Shown one piece after another: positions 26,812-34,927 of a stretch of 64,000 nt of DNA. The notes below the pieces were generated by a model. It saw only the letters and a program-made list of their open reading frames with translations, did not search any database and was not told the DNA's origin. A program made the position numbers and the translations under genes. The DNA lies in assembly GCF_000332315.1 (NCBI RefSeq), contig NZ_KB235937.1:132588-196587 (forward strand), given 5' to 3'. Each line of letters starts with the position of its first letter. The stretch's first letter is position 1. Source of the DNA: Prochlorothrix hollandica PCC 9006 = CALU 1027 (GTDB taxonomy: Bacteria > Cyanobacteriota > Cyanobacteriia > Prochlorotrichales > Prochlorotrichaceae).

Positions 26812-26997
26812 CCGCCGTGACTCAACTTTTTTTACAAAACCACCAGTAGTCTCCCCCAAACCATCCCCAGGCTTACCACAGTACGGAGTTCGCCTTGACG
26901 GTTGGGTGGGGTTCCCAGGAACTGATCAGCCCCGAACCCGCAACCTCCACCCTGCCAGGATGACCGTTGGGGTTCTGGAGTAATTCAGGGAATTTCT

Positions 26998-27165
26998 CTA
27001 GAAAAACCAGACCTAGAAAAACCAGACCCAGAAGAACCAGACCTAGAAAAACGGGTATCAACTTAAGCCGGGACAGTGGGGCGCTCCGCGCCCCACTGTC
27101 CCGTTAATCTTGTCCCGCTTTAAGCGGGAACCCGAAAAACCAGACCCAGAAAAACCAGAAGAAAG
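26998..27165. repeat. 16-bp tandem array split by family-B element B6
   Basis: Units such as CCTAGAAAAACCAGAC run from 26998 to 27052 and resume at 27134-27165. B6 sits between them. Removing B6 plus one GAAAAAC restores an uninterrupted unit. Confidence 0.9.
27053..27133 (+). repeat. Family-B element, copy B6 (81 bp)
   Basis: This is a near-consensus B: GGGTATCAACTTAAGCC start, TGGGGCGCTCCGCGCCCCA core and GCTTTAAGCGGGAACCC end. The target duplication is GAAAAAC (7 bp clear). Confidence 0.95.
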
Positions 27166-27247
27166 CTAGACCGTAAGCCCCTTTCTTCCCCGTTCTCCAT
27201 CAATCCCCTGTCTATGCTTGCATGTCCCTCGACACTTTGAAAACCTC

Positions 27248-28069
27248 TTAGCTCACAATGCCCGACCACTGCACCTTCTTTTCCCCTGTACGGCGATAGG
27301 AGAAAAAATGCTGCGGCTCTTGATAGGTGCAATGGGGAGCAACGGAGATCTGGGCCGGATCAATCCCCAACGCCGCCAATTGTAAGCAGTTGACCCGACG
27401 CACATCTAAACGCACCCGATCGGGATCGGGATCGCTCAACAGGGGAGAGTCAGATAAATCCTGTAACTGAGCCAGCACCTCGCCATCACTGAGATCCGAT
27501 CCCACCAGAGAACGGCCCACCGCCACCGCCACCGTCCGTTCCACCTGGTAGACCTCACCCCCAATGGCCGGACCCAGGGCAATACGGAGATGGGACAATT
27601 GGCTACCCTGGTTCTGAAACTGCTGGATGGCCAGGGGCACAATGCGAGCCGCCGTACCGCGCCACCCGGCATGAACGGCAGCGGTTCGCCCTGTTTTAGC
27701 ATCCCCAATTAACACCGGGGTACAGTCTGCCGTGGCCACCCACACCGCTTCCTGGGGTCCCGTCGTCACCAAACCGTCCCCCCGATCCAATGGTCCCCGA
27801 TGTTCCATCATCTGTGCCCCCAATGCACCCTGGATGGCGTGGGTATCTAGGGTACGCAACACCTGGTTGCCATGAACCTGCTGGAGACGATAGACCGCTG
27901 CGGTGGAATCCAAGACTTCCACCATATCTGTGGGACTACGGGGCCACCATTGGTGGGTAAAAAAACCATGGGTCCAAGCATCCAAAATGCTACACCGCAG
28001 GTAGGGCAACCGATTCCACTCTTCCCAATACCAAGTTTGCATAGTGATTTCACTCAGCGTTGCGCTCAT
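27248..28069 (-). CDS. pgeF: Polyphenol-oxidase/laccase-domain (PgeF/YfiH) protein
   Basis: This 273-aa protein belongs to the YfiH/DUF152 family. Members have been shown to act on purine nucleosides, and PgeF edits peptidoglycan by removing wrong first residues. The zinc-binding residues are visible: QQVHGNQV (His), VATADCTPVLI (Cys) and AAVHAGWRGTAARIV (His). The C-terminal CTYQEPQHFFSYRRTGE is the expected end block. An alternative start is the second Met (MQTWYW). An 8-bp tandem array lies just upstream of the ATG. Confidence 0.88.
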   Translation of the reverse strand: MSATLSEITMQTWYWEEWNRLPYLRCSILDAWTHGFFTHQWWPRSPTDMVEVLDSTAAVYRLQQVHGNQVLRTLDTHAIQGALGAQMMEHRGPLDRGDGLVTTGPQEAVWVATADCTPVLIGDAKTGRTAAVHAGWRGTAARIVPLAIQQFQNQGSQLSHLRIALGPAIGGEVYQVERTVAVAVGRSLVGSDLSDGEVLAQLQDLSDSPLLSDPDPDRVRLDVRRVNCLQLAALGIDPAQISVAPHCTYQEPQHFFSYRRTGEKKVQWSGIVS

Positions 28070-28101
28070 GGTCTGATGATCAACCGCCCCCCATTAATTC
28101 G

Positions 28102-28152
28102 GTCATGCGGTCATGCGGTCATGCGGTCATGCACTCATACGGTGATGCACTC
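28102..28152. repeat. 8-bp tandem array (GGTCATGC) upstream of pgeF
   Basis: Four close copies of GGTCATGC are followed by degenerate CACTCAT-type units. The array lies about 30 bp before the pgeF start codon, in its likely promoter. Confidence 0.85.
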
Positions 28153-28420
28153 ATGCACTGACGCAATAGGCGATCGCTGATGCAGCGGGAGCCTGCCCTT
28201 AGACTAGTCGGAACACCGACCCATTCCTCCCCGACCCCCCGGATTTTGGCCAGGGTTTCAGACAGCGGGATTAGGGTACATTCCAGGGTGCTTACGGGGA
28301 GGGGGGGACAGGGAAAACATCAAATACTCCCCCAGCAACAGGCCAAAATCATGGGCAAGCCCTGGGCAGTTTCAGCATAGATCCCAGGGTCACCTAGATT
28401 GCCTGGGGGGGATTGTCAAC
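28153..28420. other. Gene-free spacer between pgeF and the low-complexity protein gene
   Basis: I see no gene, hairpin with a T tract or repeat family here beyond a GCGATCGC palindrome near 28170. Confidence 0.4.
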
Positions 28421-29080
28421 TTACCACAAGGCTGGGATAGGCGTATCGGCTCCCCCTGACTCTGCGCTGGCTGGGCCAGACTGGGTTGGGGTTGAGTCGC
28501 CTGCGGTTCCATCTGGGTTAGCCGCAGAATTAACGGAAGCGGAGGGTGCGGAATCCCCAGCGGCGGTGGGTTGTTCCCCAGCACTAGGAACCGATGCCGG
28601 TGCTTGGGCGGTGGGGGTATCCGGCAATTGGTTAGATACCGTTTCAATGACAGATAGAGGCTGGGCCGCAGGGGATCCCGGTGCGGGGGGTCCATACAGG
28701 TCGCCTTCGGCGGTGGCTGGGGTAGAGCCAGCGGGAGTATCCCCCCCTAAGGTTTGGCCCGTTGCTGGGGGAGTATTTATAGTTGCCGGGTCTGCGTTAT
28801 CTTCTGGGTTACTTCCCCCTGTGAAAAAGGAGAAAATGCGGTTGAGACGATCGCCAACAGTAACATCGCCAACAGTAACATCGGGTTCGGCAGCATCGGG
28901 TTCAGCAGCAGCATCGGGTTCGGCAGCACCCGGATCGTTGGAGCGGTTAGCTTCTGGGGTCAGATCCGAGGTTGAAGTGTTGTCGCCATCGGCTTGTAAG
29001 TATTCCACCACGCGATCGGCCCCAATAAAGGCCGCACTGGCAGCAACGGCAACGAGAAAGACGGTAATCCACTGCAACAT
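28421..29080 (-). CDS. N-terminally anchored low-complexity protein, function unknown
   Basis: This 219-aa protein has one N-terminal hydrophobic helix (LQWITVFLVAVAASAAFIGA). It then continues as an almost entirely disordered Ala/Pro/Asp/Ser/Thr-rich chain containing short repeats (AAEPDAAEPD, VTVGDVTVGD). I do not recognise a family. GTGAGG lies about 7 nt before the ATG at 29080, which supports a real start. It is probably exposed on the periplasmic side of a membrane, or cytoplasmic with a tail, and orientation cannot be settled. Codon choice resembles neighbouring genes. Confidence 0.55.
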   Translation of the reverse strand: MLQWITVFLVAVAASAAFIGADRVVEYLQADGDNTSTSDLTPEANRSNDPGAAEPDAAAEPDAAEPDVTVGDVTVGDRLNRIFSFFTGGSNPEDNADPATINTPPATGQTLGGDTPAGSTPATAEGDLYGPPAPGSPAAQPLSVIETVSNQLPDTPTAQAPASVPSAGEQPTAAGDSAPSASVNSAANPDGTAGDSTPTQSGPASAESGGADTPIPALW

Positions 29081-30091
29081 AAGTTGACCTCACTACGGAG
29101 GGTAGGGTTAAACGACTAGAGGGGTTGAGCGTAGGGCCAGACCTGGGGCGATTTGGGGCGACCTGGGGTGACCTGGGACTGAGAAGTAGCAAGCCCCATC
29201 AACAGGGCGATCGTTCGGGGGCTTGCTCCAAAACCGCGACGCTAATATGCCCTGTCTAATATGCCCTGTCTAACATGCCCTATGTCCAGGGTGCCTTGTT
29301 GCCTCCCCATCCACAAGGGACAACGGCGATCGATCGCCCCAAGGACCCTGCTCAAGGATCCTACTGAACCAACGGCTTACCCCGATCACCCCCTAGACTC
29401 AGCCCTAGGATGACCAGAGACCCCCAGGGGAAGTTACCCCAGATTGTGGGTGCCCGATCGGGTATGGCAGGTTTTGTTTTACAGGTTTTGTTTTACAGGT
29501 TTTGTTTTACAGGTCTGGTTTTACAGGTCTGGTTTTACAGGTCTAATGTCAACACCCCATCAAATCTTAATCTAGACAGCCTGAACCGCTGGGGGGATCA
29601 GAGCGCCATGGGACGGCCAGAGTTACCTAAAAGCCCCAGGGGACAAGGATTCCCCAGGATGCCCTGAGGCAGCGGCCCAGGGCCGCTGCCCTGACAGGGG
29701 TACCAAACTTTCTGCCCAAACCCCAGAAATGTCCGGACATAGGGACTAAGGTTAAGTTTTGATTAAAGGAGATAAAAAGGGGGATGGGTGGGCAGCCCAA
29801 ATCAGCCCTAAATCATTGCCACAGCCACCGGAGAGTAGGACTGACCACCGGCACCAGTCTCTAAACCTATGGCCAAACCCTGGGGCGGACTGACTTTAAC
29901 CCACAGGTCCGACGACTAAACAATCTGCCCCGTCAAGACAATGGGGTTGGCCAATCTCCAAGGCACAGTCAATCTCTAAGCCCAACGCATCTAGTGGCAA
30001 CGCATCTAGTGGCAACGCATCTAGTGGCAACACAGTGGTCTTACCTAGATTATAGGTCGATATTATGGGCCGATCGATTATCGGCAGAACC
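29081..30091. other. 1-kb gene-free stretch before the amt gene, with two tandem arrays
   Basis: A 14-bp array (GTTTTGTTTTACAG and variants, about five units) lies at 29472-29545. A 15-bp array (GCAACGCATCTAGTG, three units) lies at 29983-30035. No gene is supported. Confidence 0.7.
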
Positions 30092-30132
30092 GTATCTAAT
30101 TCTACGACATCAACTCCCCACGGTCATAGATA
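30092..30132 (+). promoter_or_regulatory. NtcA-type activated promoter of the amt-kinase gene
   Basis: GTA-N8-TAC is present exactly (GTATCTAATTCTAC, 30092-30105). After 21 nt comes TAGATA (30127-30132), a fair -10 box. NtcA-activated promoters in cyanobacteria typically have GTAN8TAC about 22 nt upstream of the -10, replacing the -35 box. The predicted transcript start is near 30139, leaving a leader of about 60 nt before the ATG at 30203. The sequence match is direct; regulation by NtcA and 2-oxoglutarate is inferred. Confidence 0.75.
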
Positions 30133-30202
30133 CTAATGGGTAGCCTGATCCCCCCCACCCACCAGGGTGTTGTTCCCCTTGCTGACAGAGGTTGAGTACT
30201 CC

Positions 30203-32518
30203 ATGATCGATTCCTTTTGGTTACTGATCTCCTCTGGTCTGATCTTTATGATGCAGCCCGGCTTTATGTGTTTAGAAGCCGGGTTGATCCGTGCCAAAAA
30301 TAGCACCAATGTCGCGATTAAAAATTTTGTAGATTTTGGGATCTCGGTGCTGCTGTTTTGGGCGATCGGCTACGGCTTGATGTTTGGCACCACCCACCAG
30401 GGCTGGATTGGCACCAATAATTTCTTAATGCCCTTAGAAGTAAACCCAGAGCGAGCCAGCTTTTTTATTTTCCAGGTCATGTTTTGCAGCACCGCCATTA
30501 CGATCATTTCCGGGGCGGTGGCAGAGCGCTTGCGTTTTCCGGCTTATCTCCTCATTACCTGCGTCACCTCTGGTTTGATCTATCCCATCTTTGGCCATTG
30601 GGCCTGGAATGGTTTTGCCACGCCCTTACACACTGGCTGGTTACGGCACCTGGGTTTTGTGGACTTTTCCGGCTCCACCGTGGTTCATAGTATTGGCGGT
30701 TGGGTCGCCCTAGCTGCCCTGTTGGTGCTGGGACCGCGCCAAGGCCGTTTTCCCCCCCATAGCCCTGCCCAGATCATTCCTGCCTCGAACCTTCCCCTAT
30801 CGGTGTTGGGGACGTTTTTAATTTGGGTAGGGTGGCTAGGGTTTAACGGGGGCAATACCTTGATGTTTGACGATCGCGTGGCGGGCATCCTGGGCCATAC
30901 AGTCATGGCGGGGGCAACGGGAATGATCGTGGCCCTAGTCCTGGGGTGGTGGCTGCGGGGTGCCCCCGATGTACCCATGCTGATCAATGGTTCCCTGGGG
31001 GGACTGGTGGGTGTTACCGCCTCCTGTCATGTGATCACCACGGCCCAATCGGTCATTATTGGGGCCGTGGCGGCGGCGATCGTCGTGGCCTGCGATCGCT
31101 TTCTGGAATCCCTACGCATTGATGATGCCGTGGGAGCCGTCGCCGTCCATACCGGAGCTGGCATCTGGGGTACCTTAGCCGTGGCTCTATTTGGCAACTT
31201 AGAGCTGATGGGCCTGGATATGAGCCGTTGGCAACATCTCCAAGTGCAACTGCTGGGCATCGCCACAGCTTTCCTCTGGGGGTTTGTCTTGCCCTACCTC
31301 CTCTTTCGCACCATTAATACTTGGTTCCCCTTTCGCGTCTCCGCAGCCCAAGAGGAATCCGGTCTCAATAGTTCCGAGCACAATATCCGGGAAGAGATTC
31401 AGGACCTATTCCAGGTGATGGAACGGCAAGCCCAAGCCCAGGACTTGAGCCTGCGGGTGCCGGTGGAACCTTTTACGGAAGTGGGGCGCATTGCCCAACG
31501 CTATAACCAGGTTATGGATGCCTTACAAGAGGCAATTTTGCGCACAGAAGCCATTGTCAACACCGCTGCCGATGCCATCCTCACCTTCCGGGAGTCAGAC
31601 TTACAAATCCTCAGCGCCAACCCCAGTGCCAGTCAGATTTTCGGGCGATCGATTCCAGACCTCTGTAGCCTCACCCTCCGGGATCTGATCGCCGATAACA
31701 GTCGCTTGCCAACGTCAATGATAGAGTCGATCGCGGTAGCAAATACGGGACAGAGCTGTAACATTTATCAAGAATTTCAAGGCCAGCAGGTGGATGGCCA
31801 GGGGGTTCCCCTAGAAGGCAGTATGGCCAAGGCGACCTTGGGCGATCGATCCTTTTTAACCGGCATTTTTCGGGACATTTCAGAGCGGAAACAGGCCGAA
31901 ACTCAAATGCAGTCCCTCATGGCCCAGCTTCAGCACACATCCCTCGCCCTCCAAAACAAGAATCAAGATCTTGAAACCGCCATGCATCGCTTGCAGCGCA
32001 CCCAAGCCCAACTGGTGCAACAGGAAAAAATGGCTAGTCTCGAAAAAATGGTGGGGGGCATTGCCCACGAATTTAATAATCCTGTCAACTATATTTTTGG
32101 TAACTTAGTCCATTTACAGCAGTACGCCCACGATCTGCTCAACTTGCTGCAATCCTACCAAAACCACTTTCCCAACCCCGGCCCAGCCATTCAACAACAG
32201 ATGGAGACCATCGATCTAGACTTCGTGCAAGACGACTTGCCCAAAATTCTCCATTCCATTCAACAGGGGGCGATCCGCATCCGAGATATCGTACAATCCC
32301 TGAGAATCTTTTCCCGATTGGATGAGGCTAGTCTCAAGCGAGTAGACCTCCACAGTGGCTTAGACAGTACCCTACTCCTGCTCCAGGGTCGGTTGCGGGG
32401 CAGTGGCGGATTCCCCAGCATTGAAGTCCGCAAAACCTATGAACCCGTACCTCTGGTGGAATGTTATGCCGGCTCTCTGGGGATCACGCCGAAGACTGTT
32501 AAATATGATACCATTTGA
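30203..32518 (+). CDS. amt: Ammonium transporter-PAS-histidine kinase fusion (N-terminal part; kinase split)
   Basis: The first 390 or so residues form an Amt/Rh ammonium channel (MIDSFWLLISSGLIFMMQPGFMCLEAGL, NVAIKNFVDFGISVLLFW, and HTGAGIWGTLAVALFGN near the end). A HAMP-like linker, a PAS domain (EAIVNTAADAILTF...) and a coiled coil follow. A HisKA domain comes next, with the phospho-accepting histidine at H622 (GGIAHEFNNPVNYIFGNL). The chain then reads VECYA and enters a 132-bp inserted element, ending out of frame at 32518. The ATP-binding domain continues in the next ORF. Amt-kinase fusions are known as ammonium sensors. The start is the ATG at 30203, with a GTG at 30167 in frame upstream. 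Confidence 0.9.
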   Translation: MIDSFWLLISSGLIFMMQPGFMCLEAGLIRAKNSTNVAIKNFVDFGISVLLFWAIGYGLMFGTTHQGWIGTNNFLMPLEVNPERASFFIFQVMFCSTAITIISGAVAERLRFPAYLLITCVTSGLIYPIFGHWAWNGFATPLHTGWLRHLGFVDFSGSTVVHSIGGWVALAALLVLGPRQGRFPPHSPAQIIPASNLPLSVLGTFLIWVGWLGFNGGNTLMFDDRVAGILGHTVMAGATGMIVALVLGWWLRGAPDVPMLINGSLGGLVGVTASCHVITTAQSVIIGAVAAAIVVACDRFLESLRIDDAVGAVAVHTGAGIWGTLAVALFGNLELMGLDMSRWQHLQVQLLGIATAFLWGFVLPYLLFRTINTWFPFRVSAAQEESGLNSSEHNIREEIQDLFQVMERQAQAQDLSLRVPVEPFTEVGRIAQRYNQVMDALQEAILRTEAIVNTAADAILTFRESDLQILSANPSASQIFGRSIPDLCSLTLRDLIADNSRLPTSMIESIAVANTGQSCNIYQEFQGQQVDGQGVPLEGSMAKATLGDRSFLTGIFRDISERKQAETQMQSLMAQLQHTSLALQNKNQDLETAMHRLQRTQAQLVQQEKMASLEKMVGGIAHEFNNPVNYIFGNLVHLQQYAHDLLNLLQSYQNHFPNPGPAIQQQMETIDLDFVQDDLPKILHSIQQGAIRIRDIVQSLRIFSRLDEASLKRVDLHSGLDSTLLLLQGRLRGSGGFPSIEVRKTYEPVPLVECYAGSLGITPKTVKYDTI

Positions 32519-32602
32519 ATGAAGGGTTGTTATTGGAATCCTGTCTGTACAAAGCTTTTACGGATCATTACCCAAGCTTATCAGCCTCATTCCCAGAGAG
32601 CC
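32471..32602. mobile_element. 132-bp non-autonomous element (MITE) inside the kinase gene
   Basis: Terminal inverted repeats are GGCTCTCTGGG-G/A-AT: left GGCTCTCTGGGGAT, right end ATTCCCAGAGAGCC. The 8-bp GTTATGCC flanks it on both sides (32463-32470 and 32603-32610). GG-starting ends with an 8-bp duplication fit the ISL3 family. It has no coding capacity. Removing the element and one duplication (140 bp) rejoins VECYA to KELNQV in frame, restoring the conserved kinase sequence. Confidence 0.93.
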
Positions 32603-32991
32603 GTTATGCCAAAGAACTGAACCAGGTTTGTTTGCATATTTTGAGCAATGCCATTGATGCCCTCTATGAGGCTATGGTTATCAACCAGGCCAAAGGCATC
32701 GATTTTCATCCCGCCATTGACATCAAAATTCTAGCGATATCTGATCAGGAGCGAGTGTCTATTCAAATCCATAATAATGGCCCAGAAATTCCCCAAAATA
32801 TTCAATCTAAACTCTTTGATCCGTTCTTCACCACTAAACCGGTGGGACAAGGTGTGGGATTGGGTCTAGCGGAAAGTTATAAAATCATTGTTGATCAACA
32901 TGGGGGTGATCTATGGTGCCAATCATCTCCCCATGGCACCACCTTTAGCCTCTCCATTCCCATCACCCAAGCTGCCTATCTAAAGTCATGA
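32515..32991 (+). CDS. Detached histidine-kinase ATP-binding domain (C-terminal part of the amt-kinase)
   Basis: This frame carries the HATPase_c domain severed from the preceding gene: the N box LNQVCLHILSNAIDALYEA, then FDPFFTTKPVGQGVGLGLAESYKIIVDQHGG (F and G boxes) and GTTFSLSIP. It is in the -1 frame relative to the upstream part. The first 30 residues come from the inserted element. A TTG at 32515 overlaps the upstream TGA (TTGA), so re-initiation is conceivable. Without it the kinase is a pseudogene. No Shine-Dalgarno is obvious. Confidence 0.85.
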   Translation: MNEGLLLESCLYKAFTDHYPSLSASFPESRYAKELNQVCLHILSNAIDALYEAMVINQAKGIDFHPAIDIKILAISDQERVSIQIHNNGPEIPQNIQSKLFDPFFTTKPVGQGVGLGLAESYKIIVDQHGGDLWCQSSPHGTTFSLSIPITQAAYLKS

Positions 32992-32998
32992 CGATGAA

Positions 32999-33079
32999 GG
33001 CTTACCGCTTACAGCAAGACAAGACTAACGGGACAGTGGGGCACGGATCGCCCCACTGTCCCGGATTAAGTTGATACCC
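32999..33079 (-). repeat. Family-B element, copy B7 (81 bp), supplies a stop codon
   Basis: Flanks ACGATGAA (32991-32998) and AAGATGAA (33080-33087) match at 7 of 8 positions. The right end GTTGATACCC, read on the minus strand, gives the last three codons and the TAA of the alpha/beta hydrolase. Confidence 0.88.
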
Positions 33080-34040
33080 AAGATGAACCCATAACCACCG
33101 TCTGGAGCCAGTCTAAAACCCAAGTGTTGACCCGATCGGGACACTCATCTTGTAAACAATGGCCTGCCCCGTCCACCATGATCAATTGCAGGCGGGGGTT
33201 TAAAGCTCCACAACGGGCCGCTAATAGGGGAGGCACCAGACGATCAGCCTGACCCCACAGCAACAAGAGGGGCACCTGTAACTGGGGCAACACCTGCTTG
33301 GCGCGATAGGGCGGGGGAACCTGGGCCATCCCACGGCTGATAAACCGTAACGCTTGGGCAGCATGGCGATCGCGGGCCGGTGCCGACACCATCTGCTGCA
33401 ACCCCTCATCCACCACCGCCGTCTCCCCATAGGCACTGGCCAAGGCAGGGTAAAGAATACGGGGCGATCGCACCAACGCCAACAGTGGGTTAATCAACCA
33501 TGGCCCGGTGAGCGCCAGTTGCATAGCCTGACCCAAGGGTCGCCCCCAACGCTGCAAACCCCGCATCAGTTTGGTGACCATTACTGGTAAATCCGGCAAC
33601 AGCACCGAGTTATCGGGCAAATTCACCCAAACTAATCCCCTGACCATGGCCGGAGCCTGAACCGCCACCGTCATCGCCACCACCGAACCCAGGGAATTGC
33701 CCACCAGCACCACCGGCTCCCCCACAAAGGTACGCCAAAAGTCTTGCACCATCTCTCCCCAGAACACTGGGCTATAGGGGGCCGCAGCCTTTTGGGATGC
33801 CCCAAACCCCAACAAGTCCAAGGCATAAACCGTGGTGTATTGACCCCAGACCGGGAGGTTCTGTCGCCAATGATAGGAACTCGCCCCAAACCCATGGAGA
33901 CAGATCAAGGGAGGGTAAAGCGGGGACCCCGATTCCGGGGGGCGATCGGGACTGAGGGTGCAGTAGGACACCTGCCATCCCCGCCAATACCAGTCCCGCA
34001 TCTGGGGCATCATCGGGGAAGAGGGGGGTAATGCAGTCAT
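33066..34040 (-). CDS. Alpha/beta hydrolase
   Basis: This 324-aa alpha/beta-hydrolase fold protein has the oxyanion motif CLHGFGASSYHW and the nucleophile elbow VLVGNSLGSVVAM (Ser near residue 118). The acid is in LLWGQADRLVP and the catalytic histidine in DGAGHCLQDE. It resembles the plastid/cyanobacterial group of esterase-like hydrolases, and the substrate cannot be inferred. The start is the ATG at 34040. Its last residues (VST) and stop codon are encoded by repeat B7, so the native C-terminus has been replaced or trimmed. Confidence 0.85.
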   Translation of the reverse strand: MTALPPSSPMMPQMRDWYWRGWQVSYCTLSPDRPPESGSPLYPPLICLHGFGASSYHWRQNLPVWGQYTTVYALDLLGFGASQKAAAPYSPVFWGEMVQDFWRTFVGEPVVLVGNSLGSVVAMTVAVQAPAMVRGLVWVNLPDNSVLLPDLPVMVTKLMRGLQRWGRPLGQAMQLALTGPWLINPLLALVRSPRILYPALASAYGETAVVDEGLQQMVSAPARDRHAAQALRFISRGMAQVPPPYRAKQVLPQLQVPLLLLWGQADRLVPPLLAARCGALNPRLQLIMVDGAGHCLQDECPDRVNTWVLDWLQTVVMGSSWVST

Positions 34041-34255
34041 AGGGAAAAACTAAGTCCTAGCAGGAGAGGGACAGGGGGGCACATGTCAGGGTTGGGGGGG
34101 TGCATCGTAGGGGCGAAGCATGGGCGGCAAAACTTGGGGCGATCACCCAGAGAATACCTGCGCCCATGCTTCGCCCGTACCCAAAATGGGGGCATTGACC
34201 TCCCCTGATTTCAATCCGATCCTGCCCCCCCAATGACGAGATGCGCCCGGGACAG

Positions 34256-34334
34256 GGTTCCCGCTTCAAGCGGGACAAGATTAATGGAATAGTGGGGCGC
34301 GGAGCGCCCCACTGTCCCGGCTTAAGTGGATACC
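34256..34334 (-). repeat. Family-B element, copy B8
   Basis: GGGTTCCCGCTTCAAGCGGGACAAG-type end on the left and GGCTTAAGTGGATACCC on the right. Flanks end in CCGGGACA and GAGGGACA, an imperfect 8-bp duplication. Confidence 0.85.
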
Positions 34335-34346
34335 CGAGGGACAGGT

Positions 34347-34444
34347 CTATTTTAAGTTCCGTTTTAAGTTCCGTTTTAAGTTCCGTTTTAAGTTCCGTTT
34401 TAAGTTCCGTTTTAAATTCCGTTTTAAATTCCGTTTTAAATTCC
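34347..34444. repeat. 12-bp tandem array (GTTTTAAGTTCC)
   Basis: About eight units occur before C3, and 1-2 more after it (34544-34561). Confidence 0.95.
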
Positions 34445-34543
34445 GGGCACCTCGAAAAATCCAAATTCTCGCCCCTGTGCCAACGCAAGAATAGGGGTTG
34501 TGGCGGGCGGCGAAGCCGCCCAACCCAATTAATCGAGGTGCCC
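34445..34543 (+). repeat. Family-C element, copy C3 (99 bp, TTCC duplication)
   Basis: Perfect terminal repeats GGGCACCTCG...CGAGGTGCCC. TTCC lies directly on each side (34441-34444 and 34544-34547). It is inserted within the 12-bp array. Same length as C2. Confidence 0.95.
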
Positions 34544-34927
34544 TTCCGTTTTAAATTCCGTAACAATTCTGAGGGGAACGGGGAAAAATGATGGGCTAGA
34601 TGGCTGAAATAGGGCAAGATTAACCTTAAGGTAACCTTGACTGGGCTGATCCATGGCCTAAGTTAAGAATCCGGGGAGAACTACTCCAGGCGGGGCTACC
34701 CTTCACCCCGCCCCACATCTAGACAGTAGACCTGATGGCACCCCCCAGGCAACAGAGGCATACCCCTAGGGCGGCAAACAGTCTAATCATGGAAAACAAC
34801 CCAGAATTTGGGTTTAAAGCGATCATTAGGCTGGTATTAGACCGATCGAAATCATAGCTCCTACGGTAGCTTTTTGTAACGATTCGACACCGAGAGTTCT
34901 AGCCCCCAACCCTTACCTCCCTGGTCC

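Larger units (their letters stand above)
34041..34927. other. 0.89-kb repeat-filled spacer before the pentapeptide gene
   Basis: The spacer holds B8 (34256-34334), a 12-bp tandem array (34347-34444) interrupted by family-C element C3 (34445-34543), and about 300 bp with no recognised feature. The 186-aa minus ORF and the 116-aa plus ORF here are products of the repeats. Confidence 0.75.

Noticed and set aside
28421-29080. Plus-strand ORF 28413-29087 as the real gene
   Set aside because: The minus-strand frame has a clear membrane anchor after ATG and a GAGG ribosome-binding site. The plus frame has neither.
32515-32991. Second kinase ORF as an independent small histidine kinase
   Set aside because: It lacks a HisKA domain, its first 30 residues are element DNA, and removing the insertion joins it perfectly to the upstream gene.
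34057-34617. 186-aa minus-strand ORF with a TEFKTE-type repeat
   Set aside because: It runs through the 12-bp array, element C3 and B8. The protein repeat is only the array read in one frame, and there is no domain or sensible start.
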